Part shown: piece by piece, positions 36,544 to 43,884 of the stretch
Numbering within the stretch: position 1 is the first letter of the stretch
Layout: each line of letters opens with the position of its first letter
Assembly: GCF_029193885.1 (NCBI RefSeq)
Contig: NZ_JARFVB010000006.1
Location: 124,001 to 188,000, forward strand
DNA from: Flagellimonas yonaguniensis
Lineage (GTDB): Bacteria; Bacteroidota; Bacteroidia; Flavobacteriales; Flavobacteriaceae
DNA length: 64,000 bases
Reading direction: 5' to 3'
The notes under the pieces: generated by a model
What the model was told of the DNA's origin: nothing
Database searches by the model: none
The model's input: the letters and a program-made list of their open reading frames with translations, nothing else
Program-made: the position numbers and the translations under genes

Positions 36544-37248
36544 ATGGAACCAAAAAAGAACCCGAAAGCAGATGTAGGAAGGAACAGCGCACTATATTTC
36601 GTTATAGGATTGGCTGCTGTTTTGGCATTGGTCTACGGAGCCATGGAGTGGAAAAAATATGACAAGGTCAATAATTATGACATTTCCATGAATGTTGAAG
36701 ATCAGTTGGACGAAGAAGTGCCAATGACCGAGCAAATCAAAACTCCACCACCCCCACCGCCACCTGCTGCCCCCGAAGTTATCGAGGTTGTGGAAGATGA
36801 GGAAGAAGTGGAAGAGACCGTAATTGAGTCTACTGAAACCAGTCAAGAGGAAGAGGTAATCGAAATCGAGGAAGTTGAAGTGGAAGAAGTTGAAGAGGAT
36901 ATCACAGTGCCTTTCGCCGTAATCGAGGACGTTCCAGTATTCCCAGGTTGTGAAGGGGCTAGCGATAAAAAAGCCTGTTTTCAGGAAATGATGCAGAACC
37001 ATATCCGTAAGAACTTCCGTTACCCAGAAATCGCTCAAGAAATGGGTGTTCAAGGTAGGGTAAGTGTGATTTTCGTTATCCAGAAAGATGGAAGCATCGG
37101 AAACATTAGAATGCGTGGACCAGATAAAAACTTGGAAGCTGAGGCTATGCGTATCATCCAAAAATTGCCTAAAATGACTCCTGGAAAACAAAGAGGTAGA
37201 CCGGTAAAGGTTCCTTTCAGTATTCCGATTACATTTAAGCTTCAGTAA
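36544..37248 (+). CDS. TonB-family energy transducer
   Basis: A 234-residue protein that transmits proton-motive force to outer-membrane receptors. A cytoplasmic Lys-rich start, one transmembrane helix (about 17-35), a Pro-rich stretch (TPPPPPPPAAPEVIEVV), a long Glu/Val-rich periplasmic spacer and the TonB C-terminal domain (about 140-234, with RYPEIAQEMGVQGRVSVIF and a KVPFSIPITF ending) are all visible. A strong terminator follows. No ExbB/ExbD or receptor gene adjoins. Confidence 0.95.
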   Translation: MEPKKNPKADVGRNSALYFVIGLAAVLALVYGAMEWKKYDKVNNYDISMNVEDQLDEEVPMTEQIKTPPPPPPPAAPEVIEVVEDEEEVEETVIESTETSQEEEVIEIEEVEVEEVEEDITVPFAVIEDVPVFPGCEGASDKKACFQEMMQNHIRKNFRYPEIAQEMGVQGRVSVIFVIQKDGSIGNIRMRGPDKNLEAEAMRIIQKLPKMTPGKQRGRPVKVPFSIPITFKLQ

Positions 37249-37284
37249 GAAGAAATATAGTATTCCTGTCGAGGCGGGAATGGG

Positions 37285-37317
37285 AAAAGCCCTGATGGAA
37301 ACGTCAGGGCTTTTTTT
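37285..37317 (+). terminator. Terminator after the TonB gene
   Basis: AGCCCTGA (37288-37295) pairs with TCAGGGCT (37304-37311) around an 8-base loop, followed by a run of seven T residues. Confidence 0.85.
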
Positions 37318-37356
37318 GTGGATTTAACTCCAAGAATCATAAAACTTTAGCTTTGG

Positions 37357-37387
37357 TTGCAAAAGATATGCACTGGCGTTATCTTTG
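37357..37387 (+). promoter_or_regulatory. Promoter of ctaB and the second cox cluster
   Basis: TTG (37357-37359), a 20-base spacer and a perfect TATCTTTG box (37380-37387). It lies inside the longest open frame of ctaB, so the upstream TTG start of that frame cannot be used from this promoter. Confidence 0.65.
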
Positions 37388-37400
37388 CCAGCCAATAAAG

Positions 37401-38309
37401 ATGTGGATGAAATCTGCCGTAGGTTCCGTAAAAAATAATACCCTTTCCTTATTACTTTCCGATTTTAAGGAGATTACCAAGGCCAAACTGGCCGTTAGTG
37501 TGGTTTTCTCTTCAATCGCCGGGTATTTTCTGGGGGCGCATCAGGTAGATGTTGTTTCCCTGTTATTGTTGATGTTCGGAGGCTATTGCATGGTAGGGGC
37601 ATCAAATGCATACAATCAGATCATAGAAAAGGATTTGGACGCTTTAATGAAGCGTACCAGAAACAGACCTATCCCATCAGGAAGAATGTCCGTGAGAACC
37701 GCATTGATCATTGCCGTGGTTTTGACGGTGCTTGGGATTTTGGCACTTTTTGCGCTTAGCCCCAAAACAGCCATGTTCGGAGCCATTTCCATTTTTTTGT
37801 ACACCAGTGTGTATACCCCCTTGAAAACAAAATCGCCACTTTCGGTTTTTGTTGGGGCGTTTCCCGGTGCCATTCCTTTTATGTTGGGTTGGGTAGCGGC
37901 AACAGACGATTTTGGAATCGAACCTGGAACATTGTTCATGATACAGTTTTTTTGGCAGTTCCCACACTTTTGGGCACTCGGATGGATGCTGGATGAAGAC
38001 TACAAACAAGCAGGGTTTAAAATGTTGCCCACGGGCAAAAAGGACAAGGGTACGGCATTGCAGATTATCCTGTATACCATTTGGATGATAGTGATTTCCA
38101 TAATCCCCGTGTTCGGTTTTACGGGCAGATTGCACCTTTCAATTCCGGCGGCCGCGATTGTATTGTTGTCCGGATTGGTCATGTTGTTTTTCGCCTTCAA
38201 ATTATATGAAAACAGGGACAACCCATCTGCGCGAAAGTTGATGTTGGCCAGTGTTACCTATATATCATTGATTCAAGTAGTATACGTAATAGATAAGTTT
38301 ATAAGCTAA
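37401..38309 (+). CDS. ctaB: Haem O synthase (protoheme IX farnesyltransferase)
   Basis: Adds a farnesyl group to haem B to make haem O, the precursor of haem A for the aa3 oxidase. Eight to nine membrane helices. The prenyl-diphosphate site NAYNQIIEKDLDALMKRTRNR carries the expected Asp/Arg residues, and a second Asp-rich loop WMLDEDYKQAG is present. The start is placed at ATG 37401 (37407 is equally possible) because a good promoter occupies 37357-37387; the frame itself extends to a TTG at 37353. Subunit III starts 1 base after the stop. Confidence 0.95.
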   Translation: MWMKSAVGSVKNNTLSLLLSDFKEITKAKLAVSVVFSSIAGYFLGAHQVDVVSLLLLMFGGYCMVGASNAYNQIIEKDLDALMKRTRNRPIPSGRMSVRTALIIAVVLTVLGILALFALSPKTAMFGAISIFLYTSVYTPLKTKSPLSVFVGAFPGAIPFMLGWVAATDDFGIEPGTLFMIQFFWQFPHFWALGWMLDEDYKQAGFKMLPTGKKDKGTALQIILYTIWMIVISIIPVFGFTGRLHLSIPAAAIVLLSGLVMLFFAFKLYENRDNPSARKLMLASVTYISLIQVVYVIDKFIS

Positions 38310-38310
38310 A

Positions 38311-38892
38311 ATGGATTTAACCCAAGGAACAGCGGAGGAAAAGAACAGAAGGGCAAAAAAAATGATGCTCTGGTTCGGTATTGTGAGTTTGACCATGGGC
38401 TTTGCCGGTTGGACCAGTGCCTACATTGTAAGTAGTAAGCGGGAAGATTGGGTAAGCGATTTGGAGCTGCCAAGTGCTTTTTTCATCAGCACGGTCATGA
38501 TTATCCTGAGCAGTATTACCTATTTAGTGGCCAAAAAAGCCGTGGCCAAGAACAATCAAAAGAAGGGAACTATTTTTTTGCTGATCACATTGGCGCTCGG
38601 TGTTACCTTCATATCGCTTCAATTTGTTGGATTTTCGCAAATGTTGGAGAACGGATATTACTTTACGGGACCCACCAGTAGCATAAAAATGTCCTATGTA
38701 TTTTTGATAGCGGCAGTGCATATCGCCCACGTAGTTGCAGGATTGATTTCACTTTTGGTGGTGTTGGTGCAGCAACTCAGAAAGAAATATACCCCAGAGA
38801 ATATGTTGGGGATGGAATTGGGTGCCACTTTCTGGCATTTTCTGGATTTTATTTGGGTATATCTCATTCTATTTATGTATTTCGTGAAATAA
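38311..38892 (+). CDS. Haem-copper oxidase subunit III, short form
   Basis: A 193-residue, five-helix protein of the COX3 superfamily, with SYVFLIAAVHIAHVVAG and the ending GATFWHFLDFIWVYLILFM typical of subunit III. It stabilises the catalytic subunit and the proton uptake path. A second, longer COX3 protein follows at 38985, so the organism encodes two in tandem; both probably belong to the single aa3 enzyme, as is seen in related Bacteroidota. It is directly joined to ctaB. Confidence 0.92.
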   Translation: MDLTQGTAEEKNRRAKKMMLWFGIVSLTMGFAGWTSAYIVSSKREDWVSDLELPSAFFISTVMIILSSITYLVAKKAVAKNNQKKGTIFLLITLALGVTFISLQFVGFSQMLENGYYFTGPTSSIKMSYVFLIAAVHIAHVVAGLISLLVVLVQQLRKKYTPENMLGMELGATFWHFLDFIWVYLILFMYFVK

Positions 38893-38920
38893 AATTTGAT
38901 TGGAGCAGTTTTCACTCAAG

Positions 38921-38956
38921 TTTGTCTTTTACAATACGGCAAAAAATGTAAATTTG
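38921..38956 (+). promoter_or_regulatory. Candidate internal promoter before the long subunit III gene
   Basis: A perfect TAAATTTG box (38949-38956) with TTTG (38921-38924) 24 bases upstream, slightly longer than usual spacing. It would allow the long subunit III and subunit IV to be expressed separately from ctaB. Confidence 0.45.
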
Positions 38957-38984
38957 TGAAAGTTTTAATAAAACGACCTTTTAT

Positions 38985-39959
38985 ATGGATACAACGGTAA
39001 GTACCGGTACAGAAGACAGCGTTTGGGGAGGCGGGAACAGACCCCTTGGTGCTAGCTATGGAAAAATGATGATGTGGTTTTTTATCATGTCGGATGCCTT
39101 GACCTTTTCCGGGTTCTTGGTGGCCTATGGTTTCTCAAGATTTAAGTTTATCGAGCTATGGCCCATTGCCGATGAGGTATTTACCCACGTACCTTTTTTC
39201 CATGGGAATTACCCCATGTATTATGTGGCCTTCATGACCTTTATTTTGATCATGTCTTCCGTAACCATGGTATTGGCTGTGGACGCAGGTCATAAATTGA
39301 AGCAAAGCAAGGTTGTCCTGTATATGTTCCTTACCATTATCGGTGGTGCCATCTTCGTTGGCTCACAGGCATGGGAATGGGCAACTTTTATAAAAGGCGA
39401 TTACGGAGCAGTAGAGACCAATTCAGGTAGGATCCTTCAGTTTGTGAATGCTGAGACCGGCGAAAGAGCCGCATTGGCCGATTTTGCCGAAACACTGCCA
39501 GAAGAAAGAGTGAAGCATGTTGCCAGCGAAGGGATTTGGTTCGAGGGAGAAGGTTACAAGACTTCGTATTCATTGAATGAAGTTGTTGAAGGCTTTAAAG
39601 CAACACCGAATATCTTAATCCGTACAGAGCAAATCAATGAAGAGGGTGAAAAGACCCTTTTGGACAGAAAAGAATCATTGGCCAAAATTTTGGAGGCCAA
39701 TCAAGTGGTGGAAGGTGCGAACCTTGTCCACAATGAATACGGACACAGACTATTTGCCGACTTCTTTTTCTTTATCACAGGATTCCACGGGTTCCACGTA
39801 TTCTCGGGTGTGGTCATCAACATCATCATTTTCTTTAATGTGATCTTAGGTACCTATGAGCGTAGGGGTCACTACGAAATGGTTGAGAAAGTTGGACTGT
39901 ACTGGCACTTTGTTGACTTGGTATGGGTATTCGTATTTACATTCTTTTATTTGGTATAA
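38985..39959 (+). CDS. Haem-copper oxidase subunit III, long form with a large inserted domain
   Basis: A 324-residue COX3 protein. Helices fill about 27-135 and 255-324; the ending LYWHFVDLVWVFVFTFFYLV and FFFITGFHGFHVFSG are the subunit III hallmarks. Between them lies a hydrophilic insertion of about 118 residues (137-254), rich in Glu and without cysteines. It has no counterpart in the short form next door and should protrude from the membrane. It is followed 15 bases later by subunit IV. Confidence 0.92.
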   Translation: MDTTVSTGTEDSVWGGGNRPLGASYGKMMMWFFIMSDALTFSGFLVAYGFSRFKFIELWPIADEVFTHVPFFHGNYPMYYVAFMTFILIMSSVTMVLAVDAGHKLKQSKVVLYMFLTIIGGAIFVGSQAWEWATFIKGDYGAVETNSGRILQFVNAETGERAALADFAETLPEERVKHVASEGIWFEGEGYKTSYSLNEVVEGFKATPNILIRTEQINEEGEKTLLDRKESLAKILEANQVVEGANLVHNEYGHRLFADFFFFITGFHGFHVFSGVVINIIIFFNVILGTYERRGHYEMVEKVGLYWHFVDLVWVFVFTFFYLV

Positions 39960-39974
39960 AAACATTGATGATAA

Positions 39975-40358
39975 ATGGCACACGAGCATAAACTTGAGAT
40001 TTTCAGAGGACTGGTAAAATTCAAATCAAACACCCAAAAAATTTGGGGGGTTCTTATTTTCCTTTCCATAGTTACAACCATCGAAGTTGCATTGGGTATT
40101 GTTAAGCCAAAGGCGCTTACCCACAGTCATTTCTTGGGAATGAAATTGTTGAACTGGATATTCATCATCCTAACCTTGGTAAAGGCCTATTATATTGCAT
40201 GGGACTTTATGCACCTTAGGGATGAAAAGACTCCTTTGAGAAGGGTGATTGTATGGACTCCTATATTCCTGATCTGTTATTTGATATTCATTTTGCTTTT
40301 CGAAGCGGATTATATTTACAATGTCTACAAGGATGGATTCATAACCTGGAACTTCTAA
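39975..40358 (+). CDS. Cytochrome c oxidase subunit IV family protein
   Basis: A 127-residue protein with three transmembrane helices and the bacterial subunit IV pattern (TTIEVALGIV, then KAYYIAWDFMHLRDE). It is a small structural subunit of the aa3 oxidase. It ends the ctaB-subunit III-III-IV group; a terminator follows at once. Confidence 0.92.
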   Translation: MAHEHKLEIFRGLVKFKSNTQKIWGVLIFLSIVTTIEVALGIVKPKALTHSHFLGMKLLNWIFIILTLVKAYYIAWDFMHLRDEKTPLRRVIVWTPIFLICYLIFILLFEADYIYNVYKDGFITWNF

Positions 40359-40380
40359 AAAAGCATTTAACATATTTAAA

Positions 40381-40406
40381 AGACGGTTTTCCAACCGTCT
40401 TTTTTT
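40381..40406 (+). terminator. Terminator after subunit IV
   Basis: AGACGGTT (40381-40388) pairs with AACCGTCT (40393-40400) with a TTCC loop, followed by seven T residues. Its T tract runs straight into the next -7 box. Confidence 0.85.
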
Positions 40407-40413
40407 ATTTTTG
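40406..40413 (+). promoter_or_regulatory. -7 promoter box of the SCO cluster
   Basis: TATTTTTG is a perfect TAnnTTTG box, 15 bases before the ATG at 40429. No clear TTTG is seen at -33; the region is occupied by the preceding terminator stem. Confidence 0.4.
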
Positions 40414-40428
40414 TAGGGTTCAGACACT

Positions 40429-41061
40429 ATGAAAAAGAAAATTGTATTAGCTGCCCTTTTTATACTTCCCGTGGTGGTGTATTTATTTTTTGCATCCGGG
40501 GTGAACAATTTTGGACGTTTGCCCATTCTTACCCAAAAAATAGCTGGTATTTCCGAAATGGACCCCAGCGTTCAGCTTAAAAACAAGATTACCATTTTAG
40601 GTTTTTTGGGCAACAATGTGGAAAAGATGCAGGGGAATGCCTTTAACCTGAACCAAAAGATTTACAAAAGGTTTGGGGAGTTCAACGACTTTCAAATGAT
40701 CATGGTGGTTCCCGAAGGTAATGAGGAGCAGGTAGAGGAGATGAAGACTGAATTGGGGAAACTGTCCAATGTGGACAAGTGGCACTTTGCCTTTGGTTCC
40801 GAAAATGAAATCAAGACATTTTTTGAGTCCTTGAAGACCAATGTGGATTTAGATGAAAATCTGGCCACGCCAAACGTTTTTATAATTGATAAAGACTTAA
40901 GTCTTCGAGGACGAACAGATGATGAAGATGAGGGCGTCAAATATGGTTTTGATACCTCTTCGGTAGCAGAATTGAACAATAAAATGGTGGATGATGTCAA
41001 GATTATCTTGGCAGAATATCGCTTGGCCTTAAAAAAGAACAATGCCGACAGGAGCAAATAA
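40429..41061 (+). CDS. Membrane-anchored SCO-like thioredoxin-fold protein lacking the copper-binding cysteines
   Basis: A 210-residue protein with an N-terminal anchor helix (about 5-24) and a thioredoxin-like body. ITILGFLGNN sits where SCO proteins have their CxxxC loop, and ATPNVFIIDKDLSLRGR corresponds to the strand after the SCO histidine. No cysteine is visible anywhere in it. It overlaps the true SCO gene by 20 bases in another frame, so they are probably translated together. It may be a structural partner or a decayed paralogue; the SCO relationship is inferred from fold pattern and position. Confidence 0.75.
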   Translation: MKKKIVLAALFILPVVVYLFFASGVNNFGRLPILTQKIAGISEMDPSVQLKNKITILGFLGNNVEKMQGNAFNLNQKIYKRFGEFNDFQMIMVVPEGNEEQVEEMKTELGKLSNVDKWHFAFGSENEIKTFFESLKTNVDLDENLATPNVFIIDKDLSLRGRTDDEDEGVKYGFDTSSVAELNNKMVDDVKIILAEYRLALKKNNADRSK

Positions 41062-41785
41062 CAAAAGGAAGCACACCTATATCTGGGTGTCCGCAATCAT
41101 CCTGATTTTTGGGATTTTTGCCGTATATGAAATCACGAAACGAGTAAAGGGAGGCACGATTGTGGAAAACGATCGCATGAGCACCAGTTCCAATGACGTT
41201 AAAGTTGGCTTTGTGGTCAATCAAGGGGAAAAGCGAAAGGTGCCCGACTTCTCATTTTATAATCAAGATAGTGTTTTGGTCACCAATGGGGATTTCTTGG
41301 GAAAAGTGTATGTGGTCGAGTTTTTCTTTACCACTTGCCCTACCATCTGTCCGGTAATGACCAAGAATTTGGTGGAGCTTCAGGAAACCTTTAAAAATGA
41401 TGCTGATTTTGGGGTTGCTTCCTTTACCATCAATCCGAGATATGATACGCCATCCGTATTGACCGAGTATGCCGACAAGTACGGGATTACGGATAAGGAC
41501 TGGCATTTGATGACCGGCGACCAAGAGAAGATCTATGAATTGGCGCAGCAAGGTTTTTACATCTTTGCCACTGAAGATGAGGATGCTCCAGGAGGTTTTG
41601 AACATTCTGGCATGTTCGCATTGGTTGATAAAAATGGGTATATTCGCTCACGTGAAGATGAATTCGGTAACCCTCTGATATATTATCGTGGGACCATTAC
41701 TGAAAAACAAAAGGTAAACTCGGATGGGGAGACCCAACAGATTACCATTTTAAAAGAGGACATTAAAAAACTTTTGGCAGAATGA
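41042..41785 (+). CDS. SCO1/SenC-family copper chaperone
   Basis: A 247-residue protein with an N-terminal transmembrane anchor (about 13-32) and a periplasmic thioredoxin-fold domain. Copper ligands are visible as Cys99 and Cys103 in FFFTTCPTICPVM and His188 in GFEHSGMFAL. It delivers copper to, or reduces, the CuA site of CoxB. It overlaps the following DUF420 gene by 4 bases. Confidence 0.94.
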   Translation: MPTGANNKRKHTYIWVSAIILIFGIFAVYEITKRVKGGTIVENDRMSTSSNDVKVGFVVNQGEKRKVPDFSFYNQDSVLVTNGDFLGKVYVVEFFFTTCPTICPVMTKNLVELQETFKNDADFGVASFTINPRYDTPSVLTEYADKYGITDKDWHLMTGDQEKIYELAQQGFYIFATEDEDAPGGFEHSGMFALVDKNGYIRSREDEFGNPLIYYRGTITEKQKVNSDGETQQITILKEDIKKLLAE

Positions 41786-42318
41786 CCGAAGAAGTTACTA
41801 TAAAGGAAAAGCGGTTCAATAAATTGATAGCTGTAATTTCCGTTGCAATACCCTTGGTGGTTGCCCTATTGTTTGGGTTTAAGATTCCGAATGCAAAACC
41901 ATTGTCGTTCCTACCACCCATATATGCCACGATAAACGGACTTACGGCAATTTTGTTGATTGCTGCGGTGGTGGCCATCAAAAATGGACGGGAACGGACG
42001 CATCAAAGGCTAATGACCACAAATATTGTGCTTTCAGCTTTGTTTTTGGTTATGTACGTAGCCTATCACATGACTTCCGAGACCACGGTTTATGGAGGTG
42101 AAGGACCGATGAAATATATCTATTATTTCATTTTGATGACGCATATTGTGTTGTCCATTTCCGTTATACCTTTGGTATTGATCACCTATTCAAAGGTATA
42201 TCTCGATGATTTTGAAAGCCATAGGCACTGGGCCAAGTATACTTTCCCTATATGGTTGTATGTGGCCATAACAGGGGTTTTGGTGTATATAATGATTTCC
42301 CCGTATTATCAATATTAA
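41782..42318 (+). CDS. DUF420 membrane protein
   Basis: A 178-residue protein with four to five transmembrane helices and conserved histidines (YHMTSETTVYGG, MTHIVLSISVIPLVLIT, ESHRHWAKYTFPIWLYVAIT). DUF420 proteins (CtaM/YozB-like) accompany cytochrome oxidase genes and are needed for oxidase assembly in some Bacillota. The location here fits that role. It overlaps sco by 4 bases. Confidence 0.88.
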   Translation: MTEEVTIKEKRFNKLIAVISVAIPLVVALLFGFKIPNAKPLSFLPPIYATINGLTAILLIAAVVAIKNGRERTHQRLMTTNIVLSALFLVMYVAYHMTSETTVYGGEGPMKYIYYFILMTHIVLSISVIPLVLITYSKVYLDDFESHRHWAKYTFPIWLYVAITGVLVYIMISPYYQY

Positions 42319-42324
42319 TTTTCC

Positions 42325-42537
42325 ATGAAGACAAGATTGCTGATCATATTGTTCATCCTATTGGTTTTCCCCACCATCTCGGAAGCCCAATGTGCCATGT
42401 GCCGTGCGGTGGTGGAAAGCGAATCGGATGGGAAGACCGCTGAAGCGATCAATAACGGAATCGTATACCTTATGGCCGTTCCCTATGTATTGGTAGCAGG
42501 CCTGTTTTACTTCATTTATAGAAAAATGAGAGGTTAA
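42325..42537 (+). CDS. Small signal-peptide/CxxC membrane protein of the oxidase cluster
   Basis: Only 70 residues: a Sec-like signal ending near ISEAQ (about 21), then CAMCRAVVES, a short polar stretch and a transmembrane helix (about 47-65) with a basic tail. The CxxC immediately after the predicted cleavage site is on the periplasmic side. I do not recognise a characterised family; position after sco and DUF420 suggests a part in oxidase copper or haem handling. Confidence 0.78.
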   Translation: MKTRLLIILFILLVFPTISEAQCAMCRAVVESESDGKTAEAINNGIVYLMAVPYVLVAGLFYFIYRKMRG

Positions 42538-42548
42538 CCCTCTTTTTT
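42529..42548 (+). terminator. Short terminator overlapping the end of the small CxxC gene
   Basis: AGAGG (42529-42533) pairs with CCTCT (42539-42543), then a T run. The TAA stop (42535-42537) lies in the loop. The stem is only 5 bp, so efficiency may be low. Confidence 0.4.
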
Positions 42549-42629
42549 ACTTCCAACTGTAACATTTAGCGGTTTTTATAGTCTTATTGGTATACGCTTG
42601 CATCACTCATCAATCAAAATCGCTAACCT

Positions 42630-43874
42630 ATGTTCGACCTGGAACGGTGGCAAGAAATATTTGACACCATACGAAAGAACAAACTCCGGACATTTCTGAC
42701 CGGGCTTTCCGTAGCCTCGGGCATCTTCATTTTGGTTATCCTGCTTGGGTTTGGCCAAGGCATGCGCAATGGTATCGAAAACGAATTCAAGCAGGACGCA
42801 TCGACCAGTGTTTGGGTTTGGCCCGGGGTCACTTCAAAAGAATATAAGGGGCTCAATCCAGGTAGGCGTATTCAACTCGTCAACGAAAATTACACAAAGG
42901 CAAACGCTATGTTCAAGGATGATATCGAATACGGATCATCTAGGATTTTTGTGCGTGGGGTCAGTGTGAATTATGGTAAAGAAGCACTCATTTATGGGGT
43001 ACAGGGCGTAGCATCCGATTTTCAATTTATAGAAAATGCCGATATGGTGGAGGGTAGGTTCATCAATTATAGCGATGAAGTTTCCAACGGCAAAGTGGCC
43101 ATTATCGGCAACAAAATAAAAAAAGATGTTTTTGGCGATGTAGAAACCCCGATTGGGGAGTTCGTGGATATTTCAGGGATACCTTTTAAGGTAATAGGAG
43201 TGTACAAAGAGATGGAGGACCGCGAGGAAGAGCGCATCTATATCCCTATATCAACGGCACAAAGAACCTTTAATGGCGGGAACAGGGTCAATAATATCTC
43301 TTTTACCCTGCCACCAGTTGAAAATTTTGATGAAGCCGTTGCCCAGGCCGTTGACTTTAAAAACGGGGTCCGACAATTTTTACAACAGACCCACACCATA
43401 GCCCCCGATGACACAGGGGCAATCGAGGTTTGGAGTGCTATGGAAGAGGCCAAACGCTACTACGGCCTAACCAATAACATTAAACTATTCTTCTGGTTTG
43501 TGGGCGTATGCACCATAATCGCAGGAGTGGTTGGCGTGAGCAATATTATGATGATCGTCGTCAAGGAACGAACCCGCGAGATAGGGATACGAAAGGCACT
43601 TGGGGCAAAACCATGGTCCATAATCGCCATGATTCTCCATGAGGCCATTTTTGTTACTGCAATTTCCGGTTTTGGAGGACTCATTTTCAGTATGGCCCTT
43701 TTGGAGATTGTAGGCCCCAATATTGAGGTGGATTACATTATGAATCCATCCGTGAACTTCAATGTGGCCTTTTCCACGGTAATCGTTTTGATAGTGGCAG
43801 GAACCCTTGCGGGTTTTGTGCCCGCTTATCGAGCGGCAAAAGTTAAAGTAATCGAATCCTTGAGGGACGAATAA
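42630..43874 (+). CDS. MacB-like ABC transporter permease 1
   Basis: A 414-residue permease with the MacB/FtsX layout: a transmembrane helix (about 21-42), a large periplasmic domain (about 45-280) and three C-terminal helices in the FtsX domain (GVSNIMMIVVKERTREIGIRKALGA). It lacks an ATPase domain; the ATPase is encoded at 46384. The N-terminal segment (RTFLTGLSVASGIFILV) and GRRIQL make it closest to permease 3 at 47078. It is the first gene of an eight-gene exporter cluster. Confidence 0.92.
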   Translation: MFDLERWQEIFDTIRKNKLRTFLTGLSVASGIFILVILLGFGQGMRNGIENEFKQDASTSVWVWPGVTSKEYKGLNPGRRIQLVNENYTKANAMFKDDIEYGSSRIFVRGVSVNYGKEALIYGVQGVASDFQFIENADMVEGRFINYSDEVSNGKVAIIGNKIKKDVFGDVETPIGEFVDISGIPFKVIGVYKEMEDREEERIYIPISTAQRTFNGGNRVNNISFTLPPVENFDEAVAQAVDFKNGVRQFLQQTHTIAPDDTGAIEVWSAMEEAKRYYGLTNNIKLFFWFVGVCTIIAGVVGVSNIMMIVVKERTREIGIRKALGAKPWSIIAMILHEAIFVTAISGFGGLIFSMALLEIVGPNIEVDYIMNPSVNFNVAFSTVIVLIVAGTLAGFVPAYRAAKVKVIESLRDE

Positions 43875-43884
43875 GCAAAACTGT

